Origin: Carnegiea gigantea
Lineage: Eukaryota > Streptophyta > Magnoliopsida > Caryophyllales > Cactaceae
Direction: 5' to 3'
Assembly: GCA_029747015.1 (NCBI GenBank)
Contig: JAKOGI010000347.1
Coordinates: 1 to 64,000 of the forward strand
DNA: 64,000 bases
This document shows, piece after piece, positions 50,443 to 62,309 of the stretch (positions within the stretch are counted from its first letter, which is position 1; every line of letters begins with the position of its first letter). Made by a program: the position numbers and the translations under genes. Below the pieces are notes generated by a model, which saw nothing but the letters and a program-made list of their open reading frames with translations, had not been told where the DNA came from and did no database searches.

Positions 50443-51399
50443 TTATCTTATTTTTACTTTTGGCAAACCATAACTTACCATATGCCTTTGAGAAGATCTA
50501 ATGTTTCCTTGTCCACTTAAATTTTTAAGAGGATCAAGTGCTTTTGAAAATTTATTATTAGTACATAAATGAGGAATCAACAATATCCCACGAACATGTG
50601 CATTCTTTTTTGATTTCTTCAAGAATGAAGTTGCTCGACCAAATCTTGATACACTTTTCTTCTTGGATTCAAAATTGTTGGAAGTAAGAAAAATTAATGA
50701 GGTAAAATTTTTCTTTCCCTCAATCTTAATACATTTTCTTGATTTAACACCACAATCAAGAATTTTTAAAAGTTGAAAATTTGGTGCGGTATTTAAATCA
50801 TAAAAAATGTGACAACTTAGAGAAATACTATTATTTGAAAATTCAATTATGGATGTTACCTTATTCTTACCGCTTTGAAGAATAGATGAATCATTATTTT
50901 TCTCACCATTTTCAAGAAATTCCTCAATTTGGGCATGCTTGACATTATTATGTATAAACCGTTGAATTGGATCATCATTTTCATGTTCTTGCTTTTCATG
51001 TGGTTGGTGATCCTCAACTTGCTTAACATTTCCATCCATGATTATTTCATCCCGCGCCACAAATTCACTTAGTACCACATTTTGATTAGTACCATATAAA
51101 TTATAAAGAGTCTCCTAAATTTCCTTGACACTGTCATAATGTGAGATAAACTCATAAATATCAATAGTAAGAGCACAAAATAAAATGTTTATAGCTTTAA
51201 AATTTTTGGATATCCGCTTGTAATCATCTTCAATATATTCATCTTCCGATTTCTCAATAACTATTGGACCTTTGACCATTATCTCCCAAAGATCGAGGCC
51301 CTTGTGCTTGATATAACGTTCCATTGTTTTCTGCCACAAAAAATAATTAGTACCTTTAAAAAGTGGAGGGCAATCAGAGTCAAAATCATAACTAGCCAT
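50443..51399 (-). pseudogene. Copia-like Gag frame, one in-frame stop
   Basis: Translation from 51399 gives a copia Gag N terminus: CPPLFKGTNYFLWQKTMERY, then GLDLWEIMVKGP, a lysine-rich stretch, and INILFCALTIDIYEFISHYD. A single TAG at 51115-51117 follows SVKEI, where the family usually has Trp, and the same frame continues to 50443 for 319 codons in total. The second half is charged and low in recognisable motifs (EKQEHENDDPIQRF, RFGRATSFLKKSKK). No zinc knuckle is seen. A lone stop in an otherwise open frame suggests recent loss or possible readthrough. Confidence 0.7.
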
Positions 51400-51442
51400 G
51401 AGATCGAACTATTAGACAGTAAAGTCTTAAAAAATAGTACTA

Positions 51443-51456
51443 GCTCTGATATCACT
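51443..51456 (-). promoter_or_regulatory. Primer-binding site of pol-less element 1
   Basis: Minus-strand AGTGATATCAGAGC, next to the 5' LTR, close to the Met-initiator complement TGGTATCAGAGC. Confidence 0.75.
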
Positions 51457-52496
51457 TGTTGGCCCAATTTGGCTAGTTAAATCACCCTAGAAGAGGAGGT
51501 TGAATAGGGTGATGATCAATATCACAAATTAATCAAGTAAAGAGCGGAAAGATGAATGTGGACAAGACACGAGTAATTTTTTACGAGGTTAGCATCAACC
51601 AAACTTAGTCCCCGCCTAGAGTTCCCTAACTCTAGGATTAACCCAATTTTATTAGGAGGGATTATTACAACTCTAGAGTACACCTACTCTAAGTTCCAAG
51701 CTACAAGTTGACCCTTCAATAAGTCGTTGGTAGAGTTGACCCTTCAACTCTATGATCCCACCCAAATTACAACTTGAACAATGCAATGAAATGTAACATA
51801 TAAATATAGAAGCAAATTCAAGCTTAAGGTATGCAAATAAGTTCTCGAGTAATGTGTATACCAATGAGTGCTTGCTCTCTCTTGTGTTCTCTTGTTGTCA
51901 ATCTCTTCTGCTTTTATAGATGAGAGGTGTAAAGAAAAGTAGAGAAAAATATGGCAAGTGACCATTGCACATCTTGTGGAAATCCAATCTCCATGCCTCA
52001 TTTCAAGGCCTTGAATTGATATTCCAAGTCCTTAATTTTTTCTGCTCTTGCTCAAGTACTTCCAACAGCTACTTTTCTTGATTTAGGCTAAATATCTTGG
52101 GTGAGAATCTTTTAAAACCATTCATAATTTGCAGCATAATCTTTCAAGATATTCTATCACAAGATATTATCGTATTAAGAGCAAACCTTTGACATTGATA
52201 AATATAGCTCCACAATCTTATATTCAAATTTGAATAACACAATATAATATCATAAAGATAACATGTTCAAATTTGAATATTAAATAATCTCAAAGATATT
52301 GTGACATCTTATATAAAATCAATTAAGCAATATTAATATTCCAACATCCACTTCAAAAATATAGCACATTTAAACAATAATAATTATTAAGATAGTCAAA
52401 ATATAACATGATGAATATGTCAATTGATTAATCTCTTTTTGTCTTTCATCAAAACATATTAAAAAAACTCAATGTGAGCTTTTAAAAAAGCTAACA
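51457..52496 (-). repeat. 5' LTR of pol-less element 1
   Basis: Runs from TGTTGGCCCAATTTGG to AAAAAAGCTAACA on the plus strand, 1040 bases, matching the left copy throughout. Confidence 0.9.
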
Positions 52497-52501
52497 AAGG
52501 G

Positions 52502-53895
52502 GATCTAAGGTTTAGTCACTATGCATATGAGTTTATGAGTATAGATCGAGCACCCAATCCAAAGAAACTTAATCAAGGTATGTTATTGCTAATAACATTC
52601 ACATGGAAAAAGAAAACTAAGTGGTTTCAAGTCCTTTTCTAAAGTTCTTATGGCCAAAGACCCAGTCATCACACGGATAACAAGTATATGGACCGAGGAG
52701 ATCTTGTTCAATTTAGGTAATTTATTAGCTAACCAAGACATGATTTTATATGCTATGTTTGATGGTGCACGTCCTAGGCATTGTATACGCTTCATGTGTG
52801 AGCTCAATTATATGTATTTGTATGTGTTAGAGTAGGGTCAAATTGGCTAATCAAAGGGGATGATTTTGATTTCATGAACTAGACGTCTATTTACTCATAT
52901 TTTACATGCCAGCTCGAACCATGATTATTGTTTAACTTCTACATGTGTTAGGGGTAACGCACAAACTCATGCTAATTTTATTGTTATCCCCTTGTGTTTT
53001 CCTTTAACAATCTACAAGCTAAGGAATCAAGAAAAGAGGAAATAAAATGAATGTCAATGATGCATCTCCCATTTGATTTCTATGCATGTAAAGTTCCAGT
53101 GTAAGGTGCTAGTTGGGTCTTAGCAGAAGGCATAGAGATGCCACTATTTGCAGTTTATGATGTGTAAGTTAACTTTGTAATCAAACTAAGAGCGAACTTA
53201 CCGAGTGAAATAAGTTAGTTTTACTCTTGATGACTTGCTCACGGTTTTGCTCATGATTTTACCCAAAAAAATATATAAAAAAAAATTGAGCCTTACATGT
53301 GCAAGTGATTGTAATATCTCCTAGTTTCATTAAGTCTTCCATTGCTGAACCCTACTTAATTTCCTAATTGGGTAGGATGTTACAAGCATGCCAACGTGAA
53401 TGATGACTTGAAGAAGTCAACAAGAACATTCTACTTCTCATCCACCTTCGAATGCAATAAACCATGATGCTGATTTAAAGCAGAAATGGAGTGAACAACG
53501 CCCCCAGCATAAGCTTTACAGTGGAACTAAGTAGAATGTCTTGTCTCTCTATATTTGAGAAAATCAATTCTCTATTGTTGCCCTCGTCATACCTCTTCTC
53601 TATGACTCTTAAGGCCAAATTTCCTTCTAGATTATATCCCTCTTTTTCTCATACCAAGCCTCTGCTAATTTGTTCTTTGTTGGGCTAATTTGTACTTAGA
53701 CATTGCGGAAGTATTCTCTGTTCCATCTAAGGAGAGCCTCCGTGCACCCATCAATCTAGCGGATACAATTAGACGCATCACCTAAATGCCTGCTAGCACA
53801 CCAAGCGAATTTGATTGCCTCTTCACAGCGGTCGTCTTATGCCTACGTGATTCTAAAATGCTCCCTCCTTCTATGTAGTGTTAAGTTTAATGGGT
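52502..53895. other. Flank of pol-less element 1, unidentified
   Basis: Probably the rest of the minus-strand copia element interrupted at 48671, but I could not recognise gag, protease or the integrase zinc region on the minus strand. Frames of 60-72 codons near 52600-52830 and 53490-53690 have no known motif. Confidence 0.4.
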
Positions 53896-53904
53896 AGATG
53901 ATTA

Positions 53905-54260
53905 AACTGTTGACTTTTAGATATCCTAAGATTTGAAGCATTAATTTTTATGACCCTGACATTTTTGAATTTATGTTTAAGTATCCTCACTTATAAATTC
54001 CTTACAATTTAGTTATTAAATTACAAAAATACCCTTTTGGTTTTTTCCCCCCAAAAATAACTCGAACCCCTTTCTTTTAAGTATCTACGATACCATCGAT
54101 AGATTATCTAATAGCAAAAAGATAGTAAAGGTATTTTTGTAATTTGAGGATTGAATTATAAGAAATTCATAAGTGAAGATATTTAAAAATAATCCCAAAA
54201 ATATCAGGGTCATAAAAAATGCATCAAATCTCAAGGTATCTAAAAGGCAACAATTCGTAT
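53905..54260. mobile_element. Fold-back (long inverted repeat) element of about 355 bases
   Basis: About 130 bases at 53905-54034 recur in reverse complement at 54117-54260. The left arm reads CTTTTAGATATCCTAAG, TTTTATGACCCTGACATTT and TTACAAAAATACCC; the right arm, inverted, reads CTTTTAGATACCTTGAG, TTTTATGACCCTGATATTT and TTACAAAAATACCT. The central 80 bases are unique. No coding capacity. A target-site duplication is not clear. The class could be a MITE of the Mutator or fold-back type. Confidence 0.75.
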
Positions 54261-54394
54261 ATGATCTTAGAATCCTCATTATAGCGGTCTTATATGGATT
54301 CAAGTCTAAAATCAAGTCACAGGTTTTCAACTTATGCTCCGTCTCCAGCCATTCATTTGCCCCTGCAAATCTCCGCTTTGGATCATCTTGGCCC

Positions 54395-54860
54395 CGACTT
54401 AAGCCACCCCAATGTCAATGTGATATGATGAAAGTGTTAATAAAGATGCCTCTGCTTCCTTCATCCACAATTGCACCAAGCCTCCCCCCGGGCCACGAGC
54501 ATCCACATAGACACTATGGAAGCTCCAGGGAAGTAATGGCAAGACGTGCTTGTTAAGAAGCTTTATATCCACAGTACTCAACTTGCTCTTCGATTGGAAG
54601 ACCAATTTAGACTTGACTAATTATAGACGTCGTGACCCACCTGGGATTGCTGAGCGCTAGCAGTTGAGGCATATGATACCTATTGCCCTTGAGGAGGTTG
54701 CAAGTATAACCTTTGCCCTATCGATATTGTAAGCACTCACTGTTTCCTCGTCTGCCACCACTTACTTTCACCTTTGTTTCTCCATTATCAATCTCTAGCC
54801 TTATCAGTGGGGAGTTTCCATTTGAAAACTTCAGGCCCTAGAATGTGCTGTTTGTTCTCA
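54395..54860 (-). pseudogene. Probable LINE endonuclease N-terminal fragment
   Basis: A minus-strand open run at 54605-54399 reads SKLSTVDIKLLNKHVLP, then DARGPGGGLVQLW and LTLSSYHIDIGVA. In plant LINEs the apurinic-endonuclease domain has ETKL..VD, then SxGxSGGIxxxW in this spacing. The upstream part (54610-54860) is broken by stops. No catalytic His/Asp motifs further on are visible, so the identification rests on one short stretch. Confidence 0.45.
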
Positions 54861-54972
54861 TCAATCACACATTATAATAGGAATAGCCATACGTATATTA
54901 AACTCTTTGATCACAAGACTCTTCACAGGTTACCATACATTCCTCATGACTAATTTCATTACACCCACATTG

Positions 54973-55034
54973 AAATTATTGATGAACTCATTAATTTAAG
55001 TACGTACTTAAATTAATGAGTTCATTAATAATTT
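54973..55034. repeat. 62-base near-perfect palindrome without spacer
   Basis: Arms of 31 bases meet at TAC|GTA (55001-55006). One mismatch occurs (GATGAACTC on the left, GAGTTCATTA on the right). Core words are CATTAATTTAAGTAC and its complement. It could extrude a cruciform or, if transcribed, fold into a single hairpin. Confidence 0.9.
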
Positions 55035-55324
55035 TTCAACCAATAATAAAGTTGGTATATCTCCCACTGCAAGAGTCAAATCAATCTGCTCTTCTTTTAA
55101 TTGATACTCCACATGTTGTTTTTCGATGTTTTTCTTATCTACGTGAAAAAGTCCTCCAAATTATTAGCCTGAGATGGATCCGTCCATCAATCTATGTATG
55201 GATTCAACATTGATCTTTTTCTTCCAAATACACTACATGTCATATCAATTCATTCAATTTAACTGCTACAAGTGTAAAAGGGTTTATGATAACAAGAATT
55301 ATCATTGAAAATAACAATAATGAA

Positions 55325-55400
55325 TAAAATCAATCACTGTGGATCTCTCCAAATCCCACAAAAGCGGGACCCATAGTGAGAGGTGTTGTTGTTGTTGAAG
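55325..55400 (+). mobile_element. LINE 3'-end remnant
   Basis: TCTCCAAATCCCACAAAAG, CGGGACCCATAG and a (GTT)n tail at about 55383-55395 match the terminal segment of the plant LINE seen whole at 4690-4750. Only the tail survives. Confidence 0.55.
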
Positions 55401-55409
55401 AAAATCGAT

Positions 55410-55541
55410 CATTGAAAGAGCAGTCCGATGCACAAGCATCCCGCATTCACGCAGGGTCCGGGAAAGGGCCGCACCCCAAGGGGTGAATTGTAGGCAGCCT
55501 AACCTGACTTTGTCAATGACTGATTCCACAGCTCGAACCCG
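55410..55541 (-). mobile_element. tRNA-derived SINE (Au-like), copy 2, 5'-truncated
   Basis: Read on the minus strand it starts CGGGTTCGAGCTGTGG (B box GGTTCGAGC), continues CAGGTTAGGCTGCCTACAAT and GGGGTGCGGCCCTTTCCC, and ends GGGATGCTTGTGCATCGGAC. The A-box head present in copy 1 is missing beyond 55541. It sits directly beside the LINE tail, so the two may have entered together or one after the other at the same A/T-rich spot. Confidence 0.75.
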
Positions 55542-55559
55542 AAAATTTATTTTTTTACT

Positions 55560-57646
55560 TTGATATTTTAAATTTTTATTTAATAAATCTAATCTTAACT
55601 TCACATTTTTTATGGGCTATTTATGAGTCATTTGACTAACCAATATCTCTATTAAATAAATGTCAAATAAGGGACCACTTTTTATTTTAATTTTCTATAT
55701 GCACTTCTTTGGAATATTCCATCTTTATACGAAGCTAGAGCAACATAAAAAAGTAAATAAAAAAGAAAAAAAAGGAGAAGTCGCGCAAAAGCGCCAACCT
55801 TAGTTTCACTAAAACCCTGTGCCAACTTCGACTGCGTTTGTGCCTTCCATGTGAGGTAATTAAGCGATGACACATCCTTCTTTAGGTGCGGCTTTTCTAT
55901 TTATTTCTTTCTCTTTTTTAAATTTTTGGTTAGGATAGGAAATATGCTCAAAATACATTCTTTTTTCTTTTAAGTTTAAAATAATTGCTAACGAATAATT
56001 TAGTGATATTCAAGCGAAGTAGTGTGAAATTTGAAATTCCGATAGCACTATAGAGATATTAACTAAGTAGAAGAACAAGTGTTACTCTATCCCCTCATTT
56101 TCCTTAAATCATCAAACGCGGGACGCTTGTACACCAGGCTGTCCCTTTGTTTTAAATGCAATGAATTATAGTTAGATCTACAACCATTTTTAAGCTCGAC
56201 GAATCCTATCCATCAAACAGTGAAATTTTTTCAAAACTTGTAAATTGTTGCTGTTAGATTATAGAATATATTCATAAACCTTCCAACACTAGCTACAACT
56301 TTTGATTGAATTAATTCTTAAATATGGTATCAGAGTCATTCTAAGGGGTTTCAGGTTCTAGTCTTTAAAAAAAAAAAAAAAAAAAAACTCTCATATTAAT
56401 TGTTACAAGTTAAGGAGAGATTTTTGTAGTATTTTAAGCTTCAAGTCCAAAGGACAATTGCATGAGAGAGTATATTAAAATATTTATACCTATTCATGAG
56501 TCTACCATTATTAGTTTAAACTTTTGGCTAAACTAATTTTTGAAGAATTAGTATAACAAGTTGTTGATCTTAAGGATACAAATGATGTAAAAACAGAAGT
56601 GTCTGCATAATATAGTAATATATAAGGAGATACGAAGTAGAATTTCGTCTTTAGCCTCATTAATAGAAAATTACATGGCAATTGCAACAAAAAAATTTTT
56701 TCAAAAAGTTTGACATTAATCGAAACTTAATATTTAGCTAATAAAATACAAATTTAATTAATAAATAAAATGCATAGCTAATGTTAGTGAGTTGAATGTT
56801 GTGTTCAGCAATAGTGTTTTGAGTAATATTAAACGCTTCGACCTATTTAATATCCTAATCAGTCAATTTTTAATGTTCAATAATCAAATGTTTGGACTAG
56901 AATTTCAAGTGGTATTTAACATTTTAGGAAGCATTGTTGAAGAGCTAATAATATTAGCTTTTGATATTTAAAAATAGCTTTCATATTTTTTTGTCAAAAA
57001 ATACCGTTTGAAAATTTTATCTTTGCACATTATCTATAATATTTTATGTCAATTTATATTAATTAACTAATCCGACAGCTAAATTTATGGAGCACACTCG
57101 CTTCAATCGTCCATCTAAACCGCTATCCATTAATAGCTAAATCAAAATCGCTATCCGCTATCTAAATAGCTATCCGCTAGTTGAATCGTTATCTGTTACC
57201 TAAATAGCTAATTTTATCGAACAAGGTCAATATCTATGAATGAAAAAAATATTTAACATGAGAGCTCTATTTTGTATAAACCAATTGCAGGTTGATTATA
57301 ATTAAACGAAGACTTAAATACTAAATAAAAATTGTTTATGTAATAGATTTTTTTTGAAATTATGGAACGAACAAAGTAAAATTATAACGTGAGAAGAAAA
57401 AATAAATCTACTACTAATACTAGTATATAGTTTCTCAAATAGTGATGTGGCAAGTGGGGTCAGCATCTGCATCGGATGATACATATATATTTCCGTAATT
57501 AACGGATGACGTGTGGACTTAACCGTGCAAACGGTTATGATGGGTATCCTAATGCCAAATTCTATGTCGTAATTCTAGGGGTATATACTCCCACAAATCA
57601 TCTTATCATCATATCTAAAAATTAACTTTATGACAAATACATATTG

Positions 57647-57708
<62 letters not shown>

Positions 57709-58159
57709 AAGTGAGATTATACACTCCCAAGTGTATAATATATATTGCTGCGTAATGCACCCCCACTCCCTCACTAATATTCTTGCCAACGGAACATTAT
57801 CTTCAAACATGCCATTTAGTGATATTATCCCCCCCCCCAAAAAAATGCGAAGGTCACTACATATATTATAACGGTTTGCTAAATGTCGTCCTTAGGGAGA
57901 CGTTTAAAGAGTATCTATTATTATTTATTTAAAGAATCTTATCTATATATATGATAAAGATTTGCATAAGATCTCTTTTTTATTTAATTTTTCTGACTTG
58001 CCTAATTAAAAAAACTCTTGCTATAACAATCCAATCAACACCAAATTCTATCTTGTTTTTACATAGAAACTGAGTGATTCACAGCAATAGGTTTGGCGGC
58101 TCATGCCCAATTTATTCGTGCAAAATAATTGCGAACTTTTCATTGATGCATAAGGCAAC
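55560..58159. other. AT-rich spacer
   Basis: No gene recognised. It contains poly-A at about 56367-56387, a CT/GA mix near 55890-55915, a (TA)n run and a C-run at about 57829-57838. Confidence 0.55.
57648..57705. repeat. (TA)n microsatellite
   Basis: About 28 TA units; overlapping frames on both strands are Tyr-Ile artefacts. Confidence 0.95.
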
Positions 58160-59131
58160 TGTTGGCCCGATTTTGGCTAGTTAAATCACCTTAAAGGGGG
58201 GTGTGAATAGGGTGATGATCAAAGTTTCAAAATAATCGAAATAAAGAGCGAAAAGATAAACGTGGATATGACACAAGAACTTTTTAACGAGGTTAGCCTC
58301 AACTAGGCTTAGTCCCTACCTAGAGTTCTCTAACTCTAGGGTTAACCCAATTTTATTAGGAGGGATTACACTACTCTAGAGTACACCTACTCTAAATTCC
58401 AAGCTACAAGTTGACCATTCAACAAGTTGTTGGTAGAGTTGACCCTTCAATTCTATATCCCACCTAATTACAATATTGAACAATACAACTCAAATAAGTG
58501 AATAGCAATTTGAAGCTCAAAGTATGCAAGTGTGTGTTGTTGCTTTTTTCTCTTTCTCGTGCGTCTTTCTCCAGCTGCAAAAACCTCTTAATTTATAGCC
58601 AAATGATGATGAAGAGGTTAAAAGAACTTTAAGAAAGTGCCCGTCACTCCAAGGAAGAAAATTATGATTTTTAGCATTGGTTCAAGGCTATGAATCCCCT
58701 ATTTTAAGCCCTTGAATCTGGCAGTTTTGCTACAATATCCATGATTTGATTCCAACAGTCACTCACCTTGCTGAAGAGATATGCTAGACCTGATTCTTAG
58801 CACCAACATCCTTCCAAAGAATAAGCTCAAAATATATTATCTTAATTAGGCAAATGATGATTATTTCAAAAGTATTAGCATATAGAGAATCATAATATTA
58901 TCCCAAGATCACATAATCAAATTTGAATATAAAGCTCACATATTCAAATTTAAATACTAAATTATCTCAAAGATAAAATCAATCATGTCAATATCTACTT
59001 ATAATCATATTACATTAAATAATAGAAACACTACGGTAGGTCCAAATATAAATATACCAATAAACAAATTCCTTTTTGTCTTTCATCAAAACATATTAAT
59101 AAAATATATTGTAAGCTTAAGAAAGTTAACA
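58160..59131 (-). repeat. 3' LTR of pol-less element 2
   Basis: Runs TGTTGGCCCGATTTTGG to AAGAAAGTTAACA on the plus strand. Confidence 0.88.
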
Positions 59132-59949
59132 ATCTCTCCTTTTTTGATAAAAGACCAAACCCAATAAAATCAACACATGAGTACAGTTTTGACTGTTAGA
59201 CCATGAATGCATTGCTAAATACGTCTCCCCCTTTTTGTGTTTCATCAAAAAGGTAGCCCAAGAGGGAGAAAAAAATGGGAGGATGTAAAAATTATGGCAA
59301 ACATTCAGCTCCCTCTTAACAAATCAATGACATATAAAGATGCTCCCCCTCAATCGATGGCACTTATAAAAAATATAAGGAATTAGGCACTAACATTTTG
59401 ATCAATAATATATCCTAACATGCATATATTGACTTGATATTCTCATAAACATTAATTGCAAAGGATCAACATATAAGACCATTAATACAACAATTTTCCC
59501 CCTTTAAGAATAAATCAAGATTATTAAAAAATATCAAGTAATATAATTCTCCCTTATAAAAACCAGCAATATCATTTATGTAAGTATTAGCGAGCATAAT
59601 AATTATAGATAAAAGCATATAATCACATGTCATAATAACATAAGATATAATGGAATATTAATCATGCTCACATTTCAAAGATAATTTAGAAAATTAAACT
59701 TCAAAATTTTGAAATCAAAATGCCATAAATAGGAAGTAGATCATGCAAAGTAACATCACCTTCCATTTGGTAAGAATTCAAATTTTGATTTCTATTCATG
59801 TTGTCGAAATAAAAATTCAAGCTCTTGATTCAGTCACACAAAAATTTTCATTTTTTGCCTACAGTTCAAGGCCTTGAACTGTATTTCAGGGCCTTGAAAT
59901 CTGGGCACTAAACTGATTACCTATTATTTCAACCTCCTCGGACCATAAA

Positions 59950-61080
59950 GCAATTTCCATAAGTACTTCAACATTTCACGTGCATCCAATTTTGCAATTT
60001 CATATTTCATTCTCATGTGGATGCAAAATTCCATGTAAAACAAACTTATACCTTCTCAAAACACATTTAGAAAATTTAGCTCCATAATCATAATTATGCG
60101 CCATTATGGATGACCTTGTTACTTTTGGTACCCAAATTTGTGTGCTACTAGGGCCATTTCTTGCAACAATAATTGCAAGTAATAAAAGTCTTACTTTTGG
60201 AGTAAGTCGATTTAACAAAGAAGTTTTTATAACACTTCTTTTCGTTGAACGGATTAAAACCGATATCCTTCTTTGTTAAACGACGTTTTTTGTGTGCCAA
60301 GAATTTTATTTAAATTCTCTTCTCCTTTTGAAAATTTTAAGATAATATTTTCAAGACTAACACACCTCACTTAAAGCTCATCTTTTTCTTTTTCAAGAAG
60401 GACAATTTTCTCTTGAAAACTTTTTAAATCATTACAGACTAAATCATTTGATTTTCGAAATTCAACATTTTCTTAGGATAATTCAAAATTCTTTTTCTTC
60501 AAATCTTTAATTTTAGAAATGTTTCATTCTTGATGTCTAATATAATAAAGTAAGACATTTATTAACTTATGTTTAGAATAATTATGAAGACAATCATATG
60601 CCTCATCAAGAGCGTCATATTCCATTTCCTCATCTTCTTCTTCATCATCACTTGTGGTTTCATCATCATCATCATTGTCTCTTCTTGACGAATTGGGATT
60701 TTCTTGGCTTTTGTCTTCGTATAATAATGTAAGTTTTTCCCAAAGATTTTTAGCTGTCTCACAATAACAAACATGGTTAAATATTTCCTCATTTTAGAGC
60801 ACATTGCAAAATATATAAAACTCTAGAATTTTTCTTAAGCATCTCGTAGCCATCTTGAGTGTATTCATTCTTTGGTTTGATAACAATACTTCCATGATCT
60901 CTTGTTCAAATTGGTACAACAGGACCATTCGAAATGATGTCCCAAAAAACAAAATCGATGGATCTAATAAATGATATCATCCTGCACTTCTAAAGAGAAA
61001 AATCAGTTCCATCAAATATTGGAGGACAATTGATAGAAGCATTTGATAAACTAGCCACGGATCTAGCTACAAACGGTCAA
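59950..61080 (-). pseudogene. SIRE-like Gag remnant
   Basis: On the minus strand, in broken frames: CPPIFDGTDFSL near 61030, FWDIISNGPVV, YEMLKKNSRVLYILQCAL near 60820, ENPNSSRRD and an acidic run near 60650, AYDCLHNYSKHKLI near 60580, and the conserved tail with GEENLNKILGTQKTSFNKEG near 60280. The last block is typical of SIRE-type copia Gag. Numerous stops. It is less intact than the gag of member 1. Confidence 0.65.
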
Positions 61081-61114
61081 GTCTTAAAATAATAGATCCT
61101 GCTCTGATACCAAT

Positions 61115-62071
61115 TGTTGGCCCGATTTTAGCTAGTTAAATCACCTTAGAGGGCGTGCGAATAGGGTGATGATCAAAGTCTCAAAATAGTTGAAATAGAG
61201 AGCGAAAAGATAAAACTAGACAAGACACCAGAACTTTTTAATGAGGTTAGCCTCAATAGGCTTAGTCCTCATCCAGAGTTCCCTAACTCTAGGATTAACC
61301 CAATTTTATTAGGAGGGATTACACAACTCTAGAGTACACCTACTCTAAGTTTCAAATTACAAGTTGACCTTTCAACAAGTCGTTGGTAGAGTTAACCCTT
61401 CAACTCTATATCCCACCTAATTACAATATTGAACAATACAACTGAAATAAGTTGAAGCTCAAAGTATGCAAGTGTGTGTTGTTGCTCTTTTCTCTTTCTC
61501 GTGCACTTTTCTCCAGCTGCAAAATCTCTTAATTTATAGCCAAATGATATTGAAGAGGTTGAAAGAACTTTAGGAAAGTGGCTGTTGCTCCAAGGAAGGA
61601 AATTATGATTTTTAGCATTGGTTCAAGGCTTGAATCCCCTATTTCAAGCTCTTGAATCTGGCAGTTCTGCTACAACGTCCATGATTTGATTCCAACGGTT
61701 ACTCACCTTGTTGGAGAGATATGCTAGACCTGATTCTTAGCATCAACATCCTTATAAAGAATAAGCTCAAAATATATTATCATAATTAGGCAAATGATGA
61801 TTATTTCAAAAGTATTAGCATATAGAGAATCATAATATTATCTCAAGATCACATAATCAAATTTGAATATAAAGATCACATATTCAAATTTAAATATTAA
61901 ATTATCTTGAAGATAAAATCAATCATGTTAATATCTACTTATAATCATATTACATTAAATAATAGAAGCACTAAGGTAGGTCGAAATATAAATATAGCAG
62001 TAAGCCAATTCCTTTTTGTCTTTCATCAAAACATATTAATAAAACATATTGTAAGCTTAAAAAAGCTAACA
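61115..62071 (-). repeat. 5' LTR of pol-less element 2
   Basis: Runs TGTTGGCCCGATTTTAG to AAAAAAGCTAACA on the plus strand, preceded by the primer-binding site. Confidence 0.88.
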
Positions 62072-62309
62072 ATAACATTCAGGAAAAATTCAGTTGACAA
62101 AAGAGGTTAGCAGCAAGAGTTTGGCAGCATCACAATTTGGGGGCAAAACAATAATTGAGGCTAAGTTTGTTGATACCCCAAGGCACTTTGGTGGCAAAAT
62201 ATAACTATTTTGCCACACCTAAGGCTTTTTATACCATATTTCTTTAACACATCTTCTAAATACAAACACTACCACATAGTATTCGCTACGAGCATAATCA
62301 TCAGGCATA

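Larger units (their letters stand above)
48671..52496 (-). mobile_element. Pol-less LTR retrotransposon with gag-like frame (family member 1)
   Basis: Two LTRs of about 1.04 kb, TGTTGGCCC on the left and GCTAACA on the right, so in element sense TGTTAGC...GGGCCAACA. Orientation is minus: a polypurine tract (plus-strand ATCTCCCCCTTTTT) abuts the left LTR at 49710, and a primer-binding site (plus-strand GCTCTGATATCACT, 51443-51456) abuts the right LTR. Flanks GAGGG and AAGGG are a likely 5-base duplication with one mismatch. The 1.75-kb interior holds one gag-like frame and no recognisable protease, integrase or reverse transcriptase. This is the layout of TR-GAG/LARD non-autonomous elements, which would need enzymes from a SIRE-type copia partner. 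Confidence 0.85.
58160..62071 (-). mobile_element. Pol-less LTR retrotransposon with gag-like region (family member 2)
   Basis: LTRs of 972 and 957 bases share termini and much interior sequence with the element at 48671-52496, including TGTTGGCCCGATTT, AACGAGGTTAGCCTCAAC and ACTCTAGAGTACACC. Orientation is minus: the polypurine tract (plus-strand ATCTCTCCTTTTTT) abuts the left LTR at 59132 and the primer-binding site (plus-strand GCTCTGATACCAAT) abuts the right LTR at 61101-61114. The 2-kb interior contains a decayed gag-like region and no recognisable pol. Flanks GCAAC and ATAAC share only three of five bases, so the duplication is weak. Confidence 0.82.
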
